64,000 bases of DNA, taken from assembly GCA_014529385.2 (NCBI GenBank), contig CM043953.1:63752372-63816371 (forward strand), written 5' to 3'. Positions 21,290 to 33,294 of this stretch are shown piece after piece. A program made the position numbers and the translations under genes. Origin of the DNA: Adiantum capillus-veneris (taxonomy: Eukaryota > Streptophyta > Polypodiopsida > Polypodiales > Pteridaceae). The notes beneath the pieces are model-generated. The model was given only the letters and a program-made list of their open reading frames with translations, did not search any database and was not told the DNA's origin. Within the stretch, counting starts at the first letter, position 1. Each line of letters opens with the position of its first letter.

Positions 21290-22385
21290 GATGAATGGTT
21301 GGATGGAATTGACCTTCATATCACGGTACAACTAAACAATCGTAGCACAAATGCATTAGTAGATACCAGCGCTTGAATTAATGCAGTCAGTTATTCCACT
21401 TACAAGAAAGCTACGAATTAGCCTTTAGCATCGGGAATATCTGCTATCAAAGGATGCAACAAAAACCCAAAACCAACATTGGGAGTGGTTAACTTGAATG
21501 TGATAGTAAATGGATTTTCATGCCCTCATTAATCTATATGCATACAAGATGAACATATGAATGAAACGATGATTCTTGGAATCTCATGGATGCGGACATA
21601 CAAGGCAATACCAGATTGGGACACCAATCAACTCAAGCTATCACTTAAAGGAGGACAACTCTTAGTTCCAATTGCACCTAGCAAAGAGGAATGGAAAAGA
21701 GGACACCCACAAAAGAAACCAGGGAATAATCTACCTACGTCAACCTCTAGACAAGCCAATGCTACAAGCAACATGCAAGGAGTTAGGCAGATTTGCATAC
21801 CAAAAGCACAAATCAAGGACAATCCGTCTCAAATTTTGGTGCCCAAAACCTCATCTACCATATTGAACAAAGTTTCACATCTAACAACTCAGAGAAAAAC
21901 ATCCTTTAGAAGAGAAACTAGCACTAGAAGGGTTTGGAAACCAACAAAACCTTTATCTTCTCCACAAACTGTACAGCCGATGAATCAATGGATAGATAAT
22001 TCTAAAAAAACTCCACCACAAAAGTTCAACAAATCGAAACCCGAAATACCCATGGAGAGTTGAATCTCAAAAACCGCCATCATTGCTACCTATAGCTCAG
22101 GAAATCTGTGTGCCAAAATATCCAGATTGTACAATGAGACAAAGAGCACATAAATTACAAAATCTGCTATTTAGAAAATATCAACAAGCAACTTCGACCA
22201 CGGAAACCCTTGAGTTAACTACTCAAGACCCAACTCTTGCATCGCATATTGACTTTGATTGTATTCACCTCCAAAGCATGATAGAGCCAACCACGGCTAT
22301 GCATAGACACGATTGTTTAACCCATGCACATAGTCGTCCCGGAGTACTACATCTAGGAGGGGTGGAAGGAAACTTTATTAATTGA
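21290..22385 (+). pseudogene. Tat-B second retropepsin-like ORF (PR2)
   Basis: Homologous along its length to the Tat-A ORF at 4061-5290. It begins in decayed frame (NALVDTSA, then a stop, where Tat-A has DTGAR) and is open at 21557-22063 (NETMILGISWMRTYKAIPDWDTNQLKL). The disordered middle has the WVPK/IPK-type repeats, and the last part (22083-22385) ends HSRPGVLHLGGVEG like Tat-A. The Gly of the DTG triad is replaced and a stop follows, so no active protease could be made. Confidence 0.65.
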
Positions 22386-23204
22386 GGGCAATCTTTGAAG
22401 AGGGAAGAAGAAGTGTTAACGTGTGGTTTTTTTGTAAAATTACTTGATAATGCCCTTAAAAATCATCAATAAGGAAATTTCAGCTGGTGTTGATAAAATC
22501 TTACTATAAAAAATTACATAAAAAGTAGACCTTTTTGTTTATTTTCATTAATTTTTTTTGATATTGGAGCTTAAAAATGGAGAAATCTTCCAAAAGTAAT
22601 AAAATGGTGTCTTTCAATGATTTTCGTAATTGTTATTCTTTCAATTTGCTTTTTTAGAGCATTTTATTATTTTCTTTGATTTTTTTAATAAACATGTCAA
22701 AAATTAATAATAAATAGCAAATGAGCTCAGATGAAGGAACTTAAAATACGCTAATGATCAGGAGGACAAGACAAAAATACACAAGAATCTTTGATCAAAA
22801 TGACAAATGAAAGCAGAAAGCCTAAATTAGGCCGTTAGAGCCTGTTTTTGCAGATTCTTACAGAATGAGCTAATTGAGTGCGATTGAGGAGATTTCATGG
22901 CCTATTAGGACTAACAAGGGAATGTGGAGAAAAGTAGTTTGGGAAGTTCGAGTATAGATATCCCAAAATCACCTCATTTCCACTAGTCACTCTTGGAGAA
23001 GAGAGTTCTCGGCCTACTTCGCACGCAATTTCCGAAGTCTACAGTCACCCATTCTCAGCACCTCTTCACATGAGACATGAGGGGTAAGTTCTAAACTCAT
23101 CAAAGAACATTTCTATGCAGTCGGGTAGCAAGTCTAGGTCTTGAAAAAAACCCTAGAATCCTAGCTACGTACAGATTCCTCGAACACAAAAACAACCATA
23201 GCGA
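22386..23204 (+). other. Tat-B spacer with possible splice donor
   Basis: AT-rich and non-coding, homologous to 3280-4050 in reverse orientation. GACATGAGGGGTAAGTTC near 23074 is the counterpart of the Tat-A candidate donor and fits the plant GTAAGT consensus better. No other structure was seen. Confidence 0.45.
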
Positions 23205-23640
23205 CCTGTCAGCTCAACCAAATTGGACAAGACTTAAACTGTAGCATGTCCCTAGATAGTAGAGCACTTACATATCATTAGATGACCAATTGGCAGGGAT
23301 CGAGGGCTGCCCCAAGTAAATAGTCTAGGTCTTTGCCGCATGCCAGATTTGAATTTTGACTCCAAGGGTAGCTTGTAGACAAGGTCTATAACAATGTACC
23401 TAGATGGTTTCAAGAAAACAGTAAATGAAAGCTCTCTAGCAGCAGAAAAAAACTCAAATACTACAAAGCGTCAATTTTGACATATGGAGTCTATCTGACT
23501 CCGAATGAGCCCAAATTGGATGAGCAGCATCAAGACTATGTAGCGGACAAGTCCATGGCTTCAACAGTGACCAAACATCTCTACACACCAAGTGGTAACA
23601 AAAACCGGTGATTTCAGAGTTGACAAGAGCACAAAGTGAC
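23205..23640 (+). pseudogene. Tat-B counterpart of the small 3' exon
   Basis: Translation shows CQLNQIGQDLN, YH-MT, GSR and LTPNEPKLDEQHQDYVADKS in register with the 125-residue Tat-A frame at 2778-3155, with several stops. The protein-level match in a decayed copy is the main reason to treat the Tat-A ORF as real. Confidence 0.5.
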
Positions 23641-23745
23641 GTCGACATGACCAAATCTTATCAAACTCATTTTAGGACTTGTTTTAGATGTAATAAAGAT
23701 GTGTAGGTCATAAAATTGTCATTTCAAGCATAAAATTCAACTGCT

Positions 23746-24346
23746 ATAAATAATCGTGATTATTTACTTTTTTGCAAAATTGACTTAAAAATAATCATTG
23801 TGCTTTACCTATCACTTGTATACATCTATCTCATGTCACATGTCAAATATGAGCCCAAAATGTCTAGTAAATCTCAGATTTTGTCAAAAAACGCACTAAA
23901 AGCTCTTCAGTCAAAATTTTGAGTTATTTGTCACATTTTTTAATCCAAAACCTCTCACATCTCACACAGAGTGTCTACATCATGTCTAGAATCAATTTGC
24001 AAGAAAAAACGTTCAAAGTGATAAAAATGTTAATAATCAGGATTACTTATATTTTTGCCAAAGTGAGCCCAAATTTTATCTTTGACCTTATGGGACAAAA
24101 GTACATGATGTGACAAGCCCACCAATCAAGTTTGACCACATTTGGATCTCAAAAACCCAAAATCCTTTCATATCTACTTTTTCACAGTCTGAAGACTAAA
24201 TCTGACACCATTTCCACCCTGTACACTCAAATGAGCTCACACTTCACTTAGAGTATCTAAATCACATGTTCTTCAAGCCTATGAAGTCAAAAGTGCAAAA
24301 ATATGGAAAAAATACCCGGTTGAAAATAATCACGATTATTTACTTT
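23746..24346. repeat. Palindrome array in Tat-B (3 units)
   Basis: Units at 23746-23769, 24029-24050 and 24323-24346, spaced 283 and 294 bases. The middle unit has decayed to TTAATAATCAGGATTACTTAT. Position relative to the flanking ORFs is the same as in Tat-A. Confidence 0.85.
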
Positions 24347-27300
24347 GCTTGCAATTTTTGCCTGGATTGAATGGTTTTGATCTTTACATGTTTTTATGCA
24401 TCTATGCATGCTAAAAGCGGATATCATTTGCTAGCAATTCAGACACAAGGCATGTCAGAGAGAAATTTATGAAAATTTTCTAACTTTGAAATTGTATTCT
24501 CCTAATAGGTGTAATGCAAGCTGTTGAGAAAGCAAAGAAGAGAAAGACTCAAAAAGAGAAGCCGCAAGAGTTGCCACCATATCAGTTTGAGCCCAGTTCT
24601 GTGAAATCGGCCAAAGTCACCTACCTGTCAAAAGAATAGCTTGAAGAGCACAACACCACAGTCTTCACTGAAAGATTCAAGAGTGAAGATGGAAGTTAGG
24701 TAGAGTTGCAAATGCTACCTAAAGAAGTCTATGATGTAGCAGCTAAGACAGCTACAAAAGAAGCCAACAAGAGGTTGGGACTTCAAGAACTTTATGATCA
24801 AGAATCATTTGGAGTAGAATTCCAAAGAGCTTACGAACTATTGTCAACAATTAAAGAGGATGGATTGCCCATATCACACATCAGCAAGGACAGAAAGTCG
24901 AAGTAGTCATCAACAAAGACATAGTGGCTGAAGCACTAGAGCTGCCCACAAAAGGTATGACAATGAGAGCCAGAGATAGAAAAACATCTGGAACATTCAC
25001 AAAGAGTACAACTGCCACCACATTCTCCGATCTTATGCTAAAGCAAGTAGAGGATCCCGCCCGCCTATACCACCAACACTTCCACTTCCTTGCTAAGAAA
25101 CCACCAAGGTACCCCAAATCATGTTGTCGCAATCACCTTCATGTAGGTATTGAAGTCATCAACAAGACAATCAATAGATCATGCTCAGTATGTGCTTACA
25201 ACACTCAAGAGCACAAAGAAGGAAGGAAGAGTAACGTACTTGGGAGCTCCAGAAGTTTTCACCCGAATTGCATACCATGCCATTGGGATGGCCGATAACT
25301 TGCCGCCAGCCCCAAATCACAACACATGGATAATCATAGCTCAACACTCTCCACAAGCCACTAGATCAAAGAAGAAAGGGATTTATAAATCAGATAAGAG
25401 TCAATGGAAAGCTCACCTAAAGTCCATAGAAGTGAAGAAATTTTAGAAAATGAGAAAAAAAGGGCAAGAAGGGAAGAGATGAAAAGAAAGGCAGTGGCCG
25501 CCCATTAGGAAGAACCTCAACCGAAAAAGGCAAGGTTCAAAAGAGAAAAGGAAGCGTATGAAGGAAGTCGACAAGCTACAAAACAGAATCTAGATTTATG
25601 GAGTCCAAGGAAAGTCAAGGGTCCTAGAACCAAAAACCTTGAGAAGAAGATTCAAGAAGATCCTAAGGACATGTTAGAAAGGATGTATGCAGAAGCTGAA
25701 GCCCTGAAGATACAAGAGGCTTTAAAAGCTCAAAGAAAAGCCAGAGAAGGGTCAACTTCTCAACAACCACAACAAGTAGAAGTTGGGAAACCAATTGAAA
25801 CACCACAGGAACCGGGGGAGATGTCTCCAAGACCATCCTCACCCAATACCAAACAAGAAGATCAGCCTCTTCCTAGCTCACGCCCTTCATCGACTAACAA
25901 ATCAGAGGAAGATGAGGAAATAAAAGGAGATGAGAAAACAGAGGAGGAAACCAATCAAGAATAGCCAAAAGAAACAACCAAAGATGAGGTTGGACCTTTC
26001 AAGAGCCTCAAGCAGAATCGGAAGAGTGGGAAACAACGGACGAAGTCATCACTCAAGTCAATAAATATGCAAAGCAGATGTAGCTGATAATGGAGAAAAT
26101 GCGGACAACAGCTCTTAGCCACAGTGCTAAAGCTCGAGAACTTGAATAGGTAAGTGATGCACTCCAAGGCGAGCTTGAAGACAGAATGAATATCATTGAA
26201 AATGTTCAAGGCCAAATTAAAGAGCTCAAGAATGAAGCAAAACAACACCAAAGCGTAAAGGAAAAGAAACAAAAGGAAATGGAAGAATTAGGGGAACTCC
26301 TCACAAAGTTAACAGATGCCTATAAAAGCAAGGAGCAACAGCTAACTAAAGTAACCAATGAACTTATAAGCACTACTTAGTCAGTGCAAAAGCTCCAAGT
26401 ACAGTTGAATGTAGCAAATGCCTCTTTACAATACTCAGAGCAGAGAATCAATGACCAAGCGGCACAGTAAATAAGTCAAAACCTAGTAGTAGCTTCACTC
26501 AAGGGGACTGATGAACTTTACAAGACTTTAGAAAAGAGAAACGATGACTTGGAACTTGAGTTGAAGCTGGAACAAGAATAAAGAAGGGACCTCACCCTAA
26601 TGCATATGCAAAGGAAAGAGCAGTTGCTTAAAGAGATAGAGGAATTAAAGAAAGCCAATCAGTTTGCTGAGAAAAGGGAATGTGGAAACTCAGGAGGAGG
26701 CAGGTACATCTGAACAGCCAAATCTAGAGATACCATCAATCCCCTTTGCAGCAATGGAAACACAACCAACTGAAGGGCATACATAAAATTTTGAATTCCA
26801 GGTACTAGTCACAGATGAGGAACAAGTACCAATGGTCCAGCTCTTTAAAGCTGAAGAAGATGCACTTAAATAGCAGATTGTTTAAGAAGTGGATGTGCTG
26901 AATGGAAAGTGGCTATGATTGGGAGTTCAGGGTTCTTCACTCTGTCAATGTAACCCAGATCACTCCCAATCAATTCAATTCTCAGTGGCATCAACAGTCG
27001 CTGCCTTATCCTTTGATAAAGGAGGAGCTATTACAAGTAAAAGAAAGACTCTACAAGGATATGCAGGAACATGGGTCAAATGCTTTCCACCCCACATGGA
27101 GGAAAAATTGAGTCAACAAATACTCAAGGTATCTCATTTTGTTTACAAGAGCACCGGCATCAATACAGAAGGACCCAACATTCTGTCCTATACCAAGGGT
27201 AAGGATATGTCAAGCACATGAAGCACTAAAGAAGAAAAGGCCGACTTGGCTTAACTACCCAAAACTATCAGCTCCAGAGCAAGGACCGATAAGTGATGAA

Positions 27301-27571
27301 TTCATGGTGACCCTAACGGGCGCCATGAACTTCTTCAAGAGCCTTCTTGACCTCTCATGAGCAATGCTATTAAAAATCAGCAGAATGCTGCTCACATGTA
27401 TCCAAGTTCTTCATGAGCGTGAACAAGCAGGATCCCCATGGATGTCCTGTTTAGAAGGCAACCAAGGCTCAACCTCAGAAGAAGTCCTTTACAGCTTGTA
27501 TACCAGATGCATATTCTTGCCATCGAGCAATATGTTGGCATTCGAAGAATCTTTTTACACCGGGATCTTTA

Positions 27572-27655
27572 TGTTAGGAAATAGGACGTAGCTAAATAGA
27601 TAATTGAGTAGATTACTTAATGGAGAGAGACATATTTACATACACAAGATTATAG

Positions 27656-27710
<55 letters not shown>

Positions 27711-28364
27711 CACGATATACGTGGTTCACCCAATGTGGGCTATGTCCACGGGAAAGCAGCCACTCAATGGATTTAGTACTTCAAAACAAGAAGTAGTTTA
27801 CAAAGGGATTATACCCTTAATGGAGCTCCCGCCTTGCTTCACTCTCACCACCTCACACTCACCTTGTTGCATCAACTTCACACTATAAAATGTGTGTAGA
27901 AATGGCCTGCTTTTATAGGCCAAAAGGGCTGTCCTCTCTCATGAGAGGCAGCCATGTGTAGTCGCCCTTGTGTAGATAAGTCCACATCAGACCCTTCAAT
28001 CCGCCCATGTGTAGCCGCCCTTAAGAAGACAAGTCCGCTTTTGAATTCGGCTACCGGCCACCGGCCATTGACTTCTGACCACCGGCCACCGACCAACCGA
28101 CGGTTGTTTTCCGACCACTTTCCGACCACCGTCAGGCCATAATATTTCGACGAAAAGGAATATTCCGACAAGGGAAAAAAAAGTCTCAGGGGCTTCTGCC
28201 CCCGAGGTCCCTAAAGTTGCCCCTGATTGTTGACTGTGAAAATTTTGGTTTCCGGTGAGTGATTTTCCTTCACGCATGATGGCTTCTCCTCATAATGGGG
28301 GCCTTACAAATGTGCGCTTTTACCATAGAAAATTACAAGGGTAAATCAGGCTCCATACTTAACA
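27572..28364 (-). repeat. Copia-2 3' LTR
   Basis: 793 bases, TGTTAGG...TTAACA. Carries a GA run (about 27660-27706) and a short CCGGCCA minisatellite (28050-28105). The polypurine tract lies directly at 28365-28375 on the minus strand. Confidence 0.93.
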
Positions 28365-28429
28365 ATCTCCCACTTGGAGAATAATCTCCAAACCAAACCT
28401 GTGACTGCTTTCCATTCTGGCTTCTTATC

Positions 28430-28800
28430 TTTGAATGCCGATTGAAGATGAGCAAAAGCTCAACTTCTCCTTGTTGACCACCTTTGTAAACATGTCTGCA
28501 GGATTTTCACTTGTATGCACCTTTCCTAGCTTTAGCTGTCACTCTTCCAAAAGAATGCGTATGAAGTGGTATCTCACCTCAATGTGCTTTGTCCTTGAAT
28601 GAAAGGCTGAGTTCTTTGCAAGATGGATAGCGCTTTGGCTGTCACTGTACAAGACACAATTGTCTTGTTTGAATCCAAGCTCTTCTAAGAATATGTGAAG
28701 CCACATAATTTCTTTGCTTGCCTCCGTCATTGCTACATACTTTGCTTCCGTGGTAGAAAGTGAAACCACTTTCTGCAGCTTTGAAGCCTAGCTTACTGCT
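28430..28800 (-). pseudogene. Copia-2 RNase H
   Basis: Shows STTEAKYVAM (the Glu-containing motif changed from TEAEY), LYSDSQSAIHLA and RTKHIEVRYHFIRILLEE, then a stop near 28540 where Copia-1 reads on. A stop near 28788 (AVS) splits it from the RT frame. It is clearly homologous to the Copia-1 domain. Confidence 0.85.
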
Positions 28801-29738
28801 GTGCCTCCAACCGTGAACACATAGCCAATAGTGCTCCTTCGAGTATCTTTGTCACCTCCCATATCTGCATCAGCATACCCTTCTAGAAAAATATAAGTTC
28901 CTCCAAAATACAAAGCATTTGTTGTTGTCCCTTTTAGATACCTAAGTATCCACTTCAGAGCTTGCCAATGCTCTTTACCTGGGTTGTCCATGAACCTACT
29001 CACAACTCCCACTGCATGTACAATGTCTGGCCTTGTCCAGACCATAACATACATTAGAGAACCTACCGCTGCAGCATATGGAACTTTAGACATATAGGCT
29101 ATCTCCTCTTGTGTATTTGGACACATATCGTTCGTTAGTTTAAAATGACCAGCCAAAGGTGTAGAAACTGGTTTTGCATTTTGCATTGCAAACCTTTCTA
29201 GTACCTTCTTGATGTAATCTTCTTGAGATAGATTTATTGTCTTCTTCGTCCTGTCCCTTGATATTTTCATACCAAGTATCCTCTTTGCATCACCTAAATC
29301 TTTCATTGAAAAAGATTTAGACAGTTTCTCTTTTAGGTCTTTGATGTCCTGCATGTTAGCACTTGAAATCAACATGTCATCAACATACAACATTAGGATG
29401 ATAAATTTCCCATCTCCCAAATTCTTCGTGTAGACGCAGTGATCCGAGTTGCATCTTGTGAATCCATGATCCAACATCCATCGATCAAACTTCAAGTACC
29501 ATTTTCTTGATGCTTGCTTTAAACCATACAAGCTCTTCTTTAATCTGCAAACCATTTTCTCCTTACCTTTTACTTCATACCCCTTTGGTTGAAGCATGTA
29601 GATTTCCTCCTCTAAGTCACCGTGAGGGAATGCTGTATTTACATCCATTTGCTCGAGATTTAGATCATGAGCATTTAACCTTGGTACCTGTTTCATTCTC
29701 CACAAAGGCTTTCCACCTTTGAAATATGGAAAATACAT
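28788..29738 (-). pseudogene. Copia-2 reverse transcriptase, N-terminally deleted
   Basis: The frame opens with out-of-frame integrase sequence, then from the deletion joint reads HDLNLEQMDVNTAFPHG, LYGLKQASRKWY, the catalytic LYVDDMLIS and on to the RNase H start. The fingers part of RT (WVYKLKEE to VLSLVAA in Copia-1) is missing. Confidence 0.88.
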
Positions 29739-31299
29739 CGGATTTATTCTTCATGACATAAACCCATGTTTTTCTAGTCGCATTGTCTATGAATGTTACA
29801 TAGTACAATGAGCCACCAAGTGATGGTGTACTTGCAAGACCCCAAACATCAGAATGAACCATTTCAAGTTTTTTATTTTTTCTTTCATTTCCTGATTTTT
29901 GAAATTTTACCCTCTTTTGTTTACCATAAACACAATCTTCACAAAAATCTAAGTCCACTTCTTTCAAACCTGGTAGAAGCTTCTTTGTTTGAAGGATTTG
30001 CATTCCTTTGGCACTCATATGCCCAAGCCGGTAGTGCCACACCGCACTGTCAACTTCTATAGTTGGTGCACAAGCTGAAGGCTGCGTGCTGATAGTACAC
30101 AAGTAAAGTATACCGACCTTTTCTCCCTTGGCAACCACCAAAGATCCCTTTGAGATCTTCCACCGTTTGTTTCTGAATGCAATGTTGTGACCTTCATCGT
30201 CCAATTGTCCTGTAGAGATCAAATTTTTCCGAAGCGAAGGAACATGCCTAACATCTTTAAGCTTCCATTCATTTCCGTTAGCAGTTTTGACAGAAACTGT
30301 ACCTTTGCTGACAATCTCACAAGCTTCATCATCTCCCAAGTATACATACCCAAAATTACCTTTGGTGTAGTCTTGGAAATGTTGCTTGTGTGGTGTCGCA
30401 TGGAATGAAGCCCCGGAATCTATTATCCAGGAATTAGACACATTGTCTAATGAGAGAATTAGAGCATCTTGCTCTACTTTACCTGCCACATTGGCCTCCG
30501 ATGTTGGCTTGTTGTCTTGAGACTCTGTCTCCTTCTTGTTCTTGGACCAACAATCCTTCTTGACGTGGCCCTTCTTGCCGCAGTTCCAACATTCAAGAAC
30601 TGACTTTGTGCGTGACTTGGCTTGTCTTGAGCGATCATGACCCTTTTGGTTTTTGAGCCTCTCCTTAGGCCTTGCTCTTGTTTCCACTGACAGTGCATCA
30701 CTTGATGATTCTCCTGTGCTTCTCGTTCGCATTTCCTCGCTTAGGAGAACACCCACAACATCATCAAACTTAAGAGTATTTGTGCAAGAAATAGAATTAC
30801 TTACATCCATCACAAGGTTGTCCCAACTATCCGGTAGAGATGATAGTATGAGAAGAGCTCGCACTTCGTCATCGAAATTGATTTTCACCAATCGAAGTTG
30901 ACTTATGTTTGTGTTAAAGTCATTTAGGTGTTCTGCAACTGAACCATTCTCTGCCATCTGTAGATTGAACAAGCGCTTCATAAGAAATACCTTATTGGAT
31001 GCCGATGGTTTCTCGTAGAAGTCGTCAAGTGACTTCATCAAGTCCTCCGTGGTCTTCATCTCCGAAACATTGAAGGCCACCATTGACGCCAAGCTTAACC
31101 AGATTGTTCCTAGTGCCTTTCGATCAAGGACAATCCATGCTTCATCTGCCATTGTTGCGGGCTTCTTCACAAGACCGCCTAGTGGCAAATAGAGATCCTT
31201 CTGGTAGAGATAGTCTTCAATCTGCATCTTCCAATGTTGGTAGTTTTTGCCGTTGAACTTCTCAATCTTTAGCTTCCCTTCCTCCACCATAACTCCCAC
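29665..31299 (-). CDS. Copia-2 gag-protease with truncated integrase
   Basis: A single 544-residue frame: gag (residues 1-230), CCHC knuckle CWNCGKKGHVKKDC (about 240), protease IIDSGASFHAT (about 295), GAG-pre-integrase zinc part (WHYRLGHMSAKGM ... CEDCVYGKQ) and the start of the integrase core (HSDVWG). It ends KVKCS at the deletion joint, before the second catalytic Asp. Start choice: MGVMVEEG at 31299, or MVEEG nine bases further in, which matches Copia-1. This intact gag-protease could in principle still form particles if transcribed. Confidence 0.85.
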   Translation of the reverse strand: MGVMVEEGKLKIEKFNGKNYQHWKMQIEDYLYQKDLYLPLGGLVKKPATMADEAWIVLDRKALGTIWLSLASMVAFNVSEMKTTEDLMKSLDDFYEKPSASNKVFLMKRLFNLQMAENGSVAEHLNDFNTNISQLRLVKINFDDEVRALLILSSLPDSWDNLVMDVSNSISCTNTLKFDDVVGVLLSEEMRTRSTGESSSDALSVETRARPKERLKNQKGHDRSRQAKSRTKSVLECWNCGKKGHVKKDCWSKNKKETESQDNKPTSEANVAGKVEQDALILSLDNVSNSWIIDSGASFHATPHKQHFQDYTKGNFGYVYLGDDEACEIVSKGTVSVKTANGNEWKLKDVRHVPSLRKNLISTGQLDDEGHNIAFRNKRWKISKGSLVVAKGEKVGILYLCTISTQPSACAPTIEVDSAVWHYRLGHMSAKGMQILQTKKLLPGLKEVDLDFCEDCVYGKQKRVKFQKSGNERKNKKLEMVHSDVWGLASTPSLGGSLYYVTFIDNATRKTWVYVMKNKSDVFSIFQRWKAFVENETGTKVKCS

Positions 31300-31345
31300 T
31301 CAATTCAAGGAATCCTTTCCTTGAGATAATTTAGCTACGAGCAAA

Positions 31346-31363
31346 CCTTGCTCTGATACCAGT
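31346..31363 (-). other. Copia-2 primer binding site
   Basis: The minus strand reads AACTGGTATCAGAGCAAG after the LTR, complementary to initiator methionine tRNA and identical to Copia-1. Confidence 0.93.
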
Positions 31364-32101
31364 TGTTAGGAAATAAGATGTAGCTAAATAGATAATTGAG
31401 CAGATTACTTAATGGAGAGAGACGGATTTACATACACAAGATTATAGAGTAGAGAGAGAGTACACACGATATACGTGGTTCACCCAATGTGGGCTACGTC
31501 CACGGGAAAGCAGCCACTCAATGGCTTTAGTACTTCAAAACAAGAAGTAGTTTACAAAGGGATTATACCCTTAATGGAGCTCCCGCCTTGCTTCACTCTC
31601 ACCACCTCACACTCACATTGTTGCATCAACTTCACACTATAAAATGTGTGTAGAAATGGCCTCCTTTTATAGGCCAAAAGGGCTGTCCTATCTCATGAGA
31701 GGCAGCCATGTGTAGCCGCCCTTGTGTAGATAAGTCCAAATCGGACCCTTCAATCCGCCCATGTGTGGCCGCCCTTGAGAAGACAAGTCCGCTTTTGAAT
31801 TCGGCCACCGGCCACCGGCCATTGACTTCCGACCACTGGCCATCGGCCAACCGACGGTTGTTTTCCGACCACTTTCCGGCCGTCGTCCGGCCATAATATT
31901 CCGGCGAGGGAAAAAAAAAGTCTTGGGGGCTTCCGCCCCTGAGGTCCCTAAAGTTGCCCCTGATTTTTGACTGTGAAAATTTTGGTTGCCAGTGAGTGAT
32001 TTTTCTTCACGCACAATGGCTTCTTCTCATAATGGGGGCCTTACAAATGTGCGCTTTTACCATAGAAAATTACAAGGGTAAATCAGGCTCCATACTTAAC
32101 A
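31364..32101 (-). repeat. Copia-2 5' LTR
   Basis: 738 bases. Shorter than its partner mainly because the GA run is only a few units (near 31450). CCGGCCA minisatellite at 31802-31855 and a TATA box at 31665-31671 (complement). Confidence 0.93.
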
Positions 32102-32337
32102 CTTTACATGGCTTACAAAGATTTTTGGACCAATGATCAGCAATTTAATAGCAAGGTTCATGGGATATTCAACCATAGAACTAAAGAATAAATTTACTAT
32201 TAAGTTTTTGCAAGTCGATGAGAAAGAACGGTGCATCCGATATCAAAAAGCACTTTAAGCACTTAAAAGCCGCCTAGCCAACCTTTAACCCGAAGACTAT
32301 TTCAGTCCATGAAAATGTGTCAAGGAATGACACAGTC

Positions 32338-32351
32338 TAGGAGGGGGTGTA
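32338..32351 (+). other. Tat-B polypurine tract
   Basis: AGGAGGGGGTGTA lies directly before the LTR start TGTTAGC. Tat-C has GAGGAGGGGGGGA in the same place. This primes plus-strand synthesis. Confidence 0.8.
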
Positions 32352-32993
32352 TGTTAGCAACAAGCTAACACATGCAACATTTTTCACGAGATTTATTGTA
32401 AAAACACTTATCCTATTGATAAATCGAGAATATTGTAACTCCAATTTGATGAGTGGATATTGTAATGTATAAGCCGGAGCTATAAGCTTCCACATTGTAT
32501 CAGTTTATCCTTGGTTAGAGCTCCCAGATGATTAGTTTTTGATGTAAGAAACCTTGGCTAAGGTATAAAGGCCAACATATTAAAGTAATGTTATTAAGTT
32601 TTTGGATAAGAAATACACAGCGTGAGGTTACGATGCTCCCTTCTCTCCTTCTCATGCTTCTATCTCCCTTGTCGATTGTCACATTGCAGTGCCGTCTGTT
32701 GCGTAGCAACCACAAGTAAGAGCTCTTTGCATTGATGTAAACATATCATGATAAATTATAGCTTTTGACGACATCAACCTTCGATCGAATTTCATCATAA
32801 GTAGAAATTTAAGCTAAGAAATCAGAAAGCAAGTATAAGCGGAGTATTGGGACATCATTGCTAAGCATTTGAATGCATTCAGTGTCAAAAGTGAATAGGT
32901 CAAAATCTCACTACTGTTAATGATCGCACTTCTTGCACTTCATAAAAAGTGAGATTTGAGACCATAAGCATGTGTGCTTAGGTATTATATACT
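32352..32993 (+). repeat. Tat-B 3' LTR, first part
   Basis: Starts TGTTAGCAACAAGCTAAC, keeps the conserved AAGGTATAAAGGCCAA block (about 32561-32575), and has a degraded palindrome half, GTTAATGATCGCACT, at 32915-32930. Broken at 32993 by Copia-3. Confidence 0.9.
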
Positions 32994-33219
32994 TGTTGAA
33001 ATTAGGGTTGCAGAGAAACACACACAGCTTGGAGAAGACGAAGAAAGCTCAAGGCACACAATGGAGAGTGTATAACTTAGTGTGCAATGGAAAGATAGAT
33101 AGCCCTAGAGTGATGGGCGTATATACAATGCTCGGGGAAAAAACCTCCTAAAGAGGAAAAAAATGCCCCGGCGGTCCTAGTGTGTTCACACACATCACTA
33201 CCACATGTATATGGTAACA
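32994..33219 (-). repeat. Copia-3 3' LTR
   Basis: 226 bases, TGTTGAAATTAGGG...ATGGTAACA. On the minus strand the polypurine tract TAGGGGGGATT (33220-33230) directly precedes it. Confidence 0.93.
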
Positions 33220-33294
33220 AATCCCCCCTAGAGTGATGCGGTGAACGAGAGCTGGCACATGAGTAAAGGGAAGTGTCATGCCCTAAGGACATGA

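Larger units (their letters stand above)
27572..32101 (-). mobile_element. Copia-2: deleted Ty1-copia element nested in Tat-B
   Basis: Same family as Copia-1, with matching LTRs and primer site. Flanked by the 5-base duplication CTTTA (27567-27571 and 32102-32106). The gag-protease frame is open, but about 1,025 bases covering the integrase core and the start of RT are missing at 29671-29673 compared with Copia-1, so it cannot move unaided. Confidence 0.95.
24512..32340 (+). pseudogene. Tat-B 3' ORF, split by Copia-2
   Basis: Starts ATGCAAGCTGTTGAG near 24512 and runs, with several stops and frameshifts, to 27571; it resumes at 32107 after Copia-2 and ends shortly before the polypurine tract. 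In order it shows the region shared with Tat-A (24512-25360), a basic segment (25380-25660), a K/E/Q/A-rich then P/S-rich acidic stretch (25671-25964), coiled-coil heptad-like sequence (26060-26690) and a C-terminal region (26900 onward, SVNVTQITPNQFNSQWHQQSLPYPLIKEELLQVKERLYKDM) matched by Tat-C 41630-42502. The full protein would be about 850-950 residues. No transmembrane segment is evident. Function unknown. Confidence 0.6.
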
